Positions 60,286 to 64,000 of a stretch of 64,000 nucleotides of DNA are shown one piece after another. Origin of the DNA: Codonopsis lanceolata (lineage: Eukaryota; Streptophyta; Magnoliopsida; Asterales; Campanulaceae); assembly GCA_013146195.2 (NCBI GenBank), contig CM028378.1, forward strand, positions 43,959,099 to 44,023,098. The letters run 5' to 3'. The notes under the pieces were generated by a model. That model was not told the DNA's origin. It saw only the letters and a program-made list of their open reading frames with translations, and did not search any database. The position numbers were made by a program, and so were the translations under genes. Every line of letters starts with the position of its first letter. Within the stretch, counting starts at the first letter, position 1.

Positions 60286-62073
60286 TCACTGTACAATGAG
60301 AGGGTCAGTTTCAACGCACAGAATCTCTTCAAGAATAGCAGCCTCCTTGTTTGCTAATTCTTTGTTATTACAGACTGGTAATACTGAATTAGCTTTCGAC
60401 GAAGAAGTAGTTGTTGAGGAGGATGAAGATTGTGTTAGCTCTTTAGCTCTTTCTACTTGAAGCATCCAATCTGTTTTACAAAGAACATAGAGCATGAGCA
60501 AGGCACATGACCCCTGAGCTGCAACTAATCCAAGCCATAGTCCCGGAAACCCCATTTTCATGAAGAATCCCATGAATATAGCCACAGGCATTCCCACCAA
60601 GTAAAATGACCCCAAATTGATGTTTGCTCCAACGGTTGGCCTTGCACTACCTCTTAGAACACCGCAGCCGGTGGTTTGTGGGCAGTTTCCGAGCTCGCAC
60701 AACCCTGCTATGGGCAATGCTATTGAAGTTAGCTCTAGAATCTCTGAATCATTTGTGAAAAACTGTCCCCATTTGTGTCTCATCAATGTGGTGAACAACA
60801 TTGCGGCTAGGCCTAACAACACTGCCCAGACTAGGGAAACCATCATTGAAATGCGAGCTTTTGCAGGCCGGTTTGCACCCAGCTCGTTACCTACTCTAGT
60901 GGATACTCCTAAACTTAATGCTGAGGGAAACACATAGACTAGAGAGGTTGTTTGAATGAGAATTCCCATTGAAGCTATGGTTGCTTTTGGGTTCACAAGA
61001 AGTCCACATAGCATTATCATGAATTCGTACCACCACCATTCTAGGCAAACAGAGACACACGTTGGCACTGCGAGTGCGAGCAATGAGGACCAACCCCGGA
61101 GGCAGTCAGAGCTTGGTGCCACCCACGAGTCCTTATACACCCTGGAAAAGTATACGAAGGAACATAACAAGATGACGAGATTGAGATTAGTCCAAACCAT
61201 TGCTATGGCCACTCCTGCAATACCCATTTTGAAATACCCTACTAGAAGGAAATTCAAGGGTACATGAAGGAGGACAGAGATGGCTGAACAATAGGTTAAT
61301 GGCAATGTGATGTTCTGAGTCCTTAGATAAACACGAAGAGGGTGGAGGAGAGAGAGAAACAAGAGGTCTGGAATGGCGAAGACGATGAAAGTATGAGCAA
61401 CGGTTGAGATTTCTTCATCTTGACCACACCATAGAAGGATTGTTTTCATATTAAGCCACATGAATGAGATGGGGATTGAAGTAGATAAGAGTAAAAGAAC
61501 TGTTCTTTGTAAAGTTAAGCCAAGGAGTTTCATTTGTTTTGCGCCATACGCTTGTCCACAGATGGGCTCCATCCCCATGGCTAGGCCGGAGATGACAGAG
61601 TAGCCAGTGATGTTAGCAAAACCGATGGCAAGAGAGCCTCCGGCGAGCTCAAGCTCCCCAAGATGACCAAGAAAGAGCATGGAGATCATTGCTCTTGAGT
61701 ATAATAGTAGACCTGTCATTGCTGTTGGGCCTGAGATCTTTCCAATGGCTTTGATTTCCTCCAAGGCCTAAAGAAAGTCAGGAAAACATGCAAGAAAAGT
61801 GTAAGCAAGGGTTTCTTTGATGGATTTTAAGATAAGTATATATATATATATATATATGTGTGTCTTTAAGTCACAAACGTTAAAAAAAAGGTCATCGAGT
61901 GTTATTTGATTAATAATAATATTAATTACCTCAGAAGGGGATGGCCATCTATGAAGTTGTTGATGATGATCATCATCTGTTGTGGGGAGTTCCATGGATT
62001 TGTGGGGATTCATGAAATGGGTTTTCTTGGAAGGGACAAGTGAGGATGGGGAAGTTGGTTTTGGGTTACACAT
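60286..62073 (-). CDS. MATE/DTX efflux transporter, DTX48/DTX49-like
   Basis: A multidrug and toxic compound extrusion transporter: a ~12-helix antiporter that exports organic compounds or metals using ion gradients. Exon 1 (61930-62073, 48 codons) starts at ATG 62073 and encodes MCNPKPTSPSSLVPSKKTHF, a polar N-terminus. The intron is 61768-61929 (GTAATT...TTTAG). Exon 2 (60286-61767) encodes 493 residues, giving 541 in all, close to family length. Conserved motifs include GMEPICGQAYGAKQMK (residues ~113-128), LWCGQDEEIS, LRTQNITLPLTYCSAISVLL, PTCVSVCLEWWWYEFM, GVSTRVGNELGA and PQTTGCGVLRGSARPTVGAN. A serine/threonine run lies near the C-terminus. Without exon 1 the longest frame would have to begin at TTG (61764), which supports the two-exon model. 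The match is to the DTX48-54 clade (ADP1/BCD1 relatives). Substrate and membrane cannot be told from sequence. No damage is seen. Confidence 0.95.
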
Positions 62074-62299
62074 GGCTAAACAAAATTCTTATTTGAGAAA
62101 ATAGGGGGAATGTTGATAGTAATATAAAAATATTGAAGGCTAAAAAAGAAATAAAAAAAGAAAAAAAGTGGGAGAGCCGAGAGGGAATGTTTAAACAGTA
62201 GGTAGTAACACACACACGCACACACTAGTGTTTGTTTGTTTGTTTTTTTGGTTGTGTTGGGAGGTGGTTTTCGAATGAAGGTGTCAAGGAGAGAAGATG

Positions 62300-62312
62300 G
62301 GTATATATACAT
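62300..62312 (-). promoter_or_regulatory. Probable TATA box of the MATE gene
   Basis: On the minus strand ATGTATATATACCC lies ~230 bases upstream of the ATG and would give a leader of about 200 bases. A CT/CA microsatellite (62446-62469) lies further upstream, as is common in plant promoters. Confidence 0.5.
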
Positions 62313-62618
62313 AAACGGGTCGGACCCCACGCATTGCTCCCCACAAACGTGTCACTGCAAGGGAAAAAGCGGCTGCAAGTTCGTCTTGATAATGCTTGGG
62401 GACGATGGGTTTGGTGGGGGCCTCCCTTTTCTTTTCTCTTCTTTTCTTCTCTCTCTCTCTCACACACAGAGTAAAATAATGTTTTATCCGCTTCAAAATG
62501 AGTGTTTATTTTTGTTTACGATCATGAACAAAAATATAATGAAATTGCATTTTGAGAAGTAGGTAGGGAGTATGTATATGTATATTTACATAGTGGGAAT
62601 AGTAGTGTTGGCGGTATG

Positions 62619-62666
62619 TATAGTATAGTATAGTATAGTATAGTATAGTATAGTATAGTATAGTAT
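62619..62666. repeat. (TATAG)n microsatellite
   Basis: About nine to ten perfect five-base units upstream of the MATE gene. Confidence 0.95.
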
Positions 62667-64000
62667 GCATGATTCTTGTTGTTGATAAAATGTATGTCAG
62701 GATATAGATGGACAAGTTTAAGTTTATTTATTTTTGGGTGGAGGACCTGAAAAATAGAAGAAAGGTGGTGTGATCTACTGATCTTATCTTGGGAGTCATG
62801 AAAATGGGGAAGTTCAATACAAATGATTGTAGAGGATAATTGTTTTTAACCGCCGAACTGGCCTTAGGATGACAAATCTTGGTTTTTAGGTTTGGTGGGT
62901 TTTTGCTCTGGTTTGCACCTTTTTTAACCTTTTTTTTTTTTTAAACTTAATGTATGGTGTGTGTGAGAGGGGAGGTGAGGTGAGGATAATCTTTTAAACA
63001 ATTTTCCTCTTTTTAGGTTATCTGATCATCTCTCAACCAAACAAGGTGAAGGAAAAGAAAGAGAATAAGAAAAATTATCTTTAGATTTATTGCCAAGTGG
63101 GATGGGGGGAATGAATGGAAAAGGAAAGGAAAGGATTCAAAATTCCCTCCAATAAGTTAATGATGTTGAAGTAGGTGATGTGTGTATTCTTGAGTTATTA
63201 AGTGTGGTGTCAAGTGTTGGGTTATTGTAAGACAAGCATGCATGCATCATGCATGTTACATTCCCTCACAAACCCATGTGAAGGAAGCAGACTGCAGGGC
63301 ATGACTTTTGTTGTCCACAAACCCTTTAACAGAGCAACCAAAACCTTATTATTGGCTACTAGCCCCAATTTGATAGGCTCTTCTAAATACTATTTTAGGT
63401 CCCCCCCACCCCCTCGTGTTTTTAATGACATGAGGCAAAATTAGAGTTGGCTTTTGAGCAAGACAAGATGGGGGAAGGGGGAAATGGTAGGGACTAGCTA
63501 GGGACGGGTAAGCTTAAGCTTATCAATCATGCATTAGTCTAACCGTACAACCGAGTGAGTACTGAGTACTATACTATTACATCACTTAGTTGTGCGTAAG
63601 GCACTTACTTTATTGCTTGAGAGCAGAGTTGGGTATGTATTGAATCAAGCCTAAAAGGGTGTTGAAGCTTGCTTAGATATGAGCTCAAATTCGAAACAAG
63701 CTTTGGTTTAGTACTGCATTTGAGATGGCAATTACCACTTTCGCAACTTCAACAACAACATAGATACCATCATCTCATGATTGGTAAGAAACCAGGTTGG
63801 ATCTTTTAAGTTTTAAGTTGCGACTTAACTAAGTTTATTTTATTTTATTTTCAAGAATCTGTCCATTCCTTTCTTTGCACATATAATCAAGTGAGAAAAG
63901 TAGAAGATATTTGAGGTGAAATGACTGGAAGAAGTTGCGTAAGGGAATAATTGTTTGGTCTCAAATAGGGTTGTTCTTGGAATTTTTGTCAGTCTTGTGG
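62667..64000. other. Upstream flank of the MATE gene, no gene seen
   Basis: AT-rich intergenic DNA with homopolymer runs. An open frame at 63202-63444 shows no recognisable motif and is probably chance. Confidence 0.6.

Noticed and set aside
63202..63444. 80-codon plus-strand frame upstream of the MATE gene
   Set aside because: No similarity that I recognise, and its length is expected by chance.

Overview
This is a plant nuclear window, most likely from a eudicot. The evidence is split genes with GT-AG introns, an ABCB6/ABCB20-type transporter relic, a DTX/MATE gene, a fragment of a carotenoid isomerase (CRTISO) gene, and many plant retrotransposons, CACTA, hAT and Helitron sequences. I cannot name the species. 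Only one gene looks intact and functional: a DTX48/49-like MATE efflux transporter on the minus strand (60286-62073). Nearly everything else is transposable-element sequence and broken genes. I saw no bacterial features, CRISPR array, rRNA or tRNA gene.

Layout, left part (1-22.2 kb). An ABCB-type ABC transporter pseudogene lies on the minus strand at 12114-22219, truncated at its 5' side. A 654-bp TRIM element interrupts one exon (target duplication GAAAT). A 4.96-kb Copia element sits exactly on the splice donor of another exon (target duplication CAGGC). Its last exon, its 3' flank and an Ogre/Tat-type LTR are repeated in opposite orientation at 1-3934. The result is a palindrome with arms 1-3934 and 9521-13422. 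The spacer holds the rest of the Ogre/Tat element, broken in its reverse transcriptase by another long LTR (6966-8642), and a 100-base assembly gap that abuts the right arm exactly.

Middle (22.2-47.7 kb). After a gene-free stretch with a five-copy ~97-bp tandem repeat comes an old, heavily mutated Copia element (from 25888). A 1292-bp solo LTR (32057-33348) has inserted into it, and further on a CACTA transposon (from 34138). The CACTA-derived region carries two adjacent exons of a CRTISO gene and another unidentified pair of exon-like segments. A long TAA/TGA microsatellite runs into the second gap (38631-38730). Then follow AT-rich DNA, a long degenerate minisatellite (42.9-45.8 kb) and a three-copy 192-bp repeat.

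Right part (47.7-64 kb). A hAT element with an 8-bp target duplication contains a Helitron. The Helitron carries a three-exon captured gene segment with an open reading frame and is flanked by a 127-bp direct repeat. Next is an Ale/Retrofit-like Copia element whose 5' LTR is split by a rearranged Tat-type gypsy fragment. The MATE gene and its promoter region close the window.

I found no convincing new multi-gene system. The most interesting items are the two transposon gene captures, the Helitron with a long flanking duplication, and the palindrome with its sharp step in divergence, which needs checking against assembly error.
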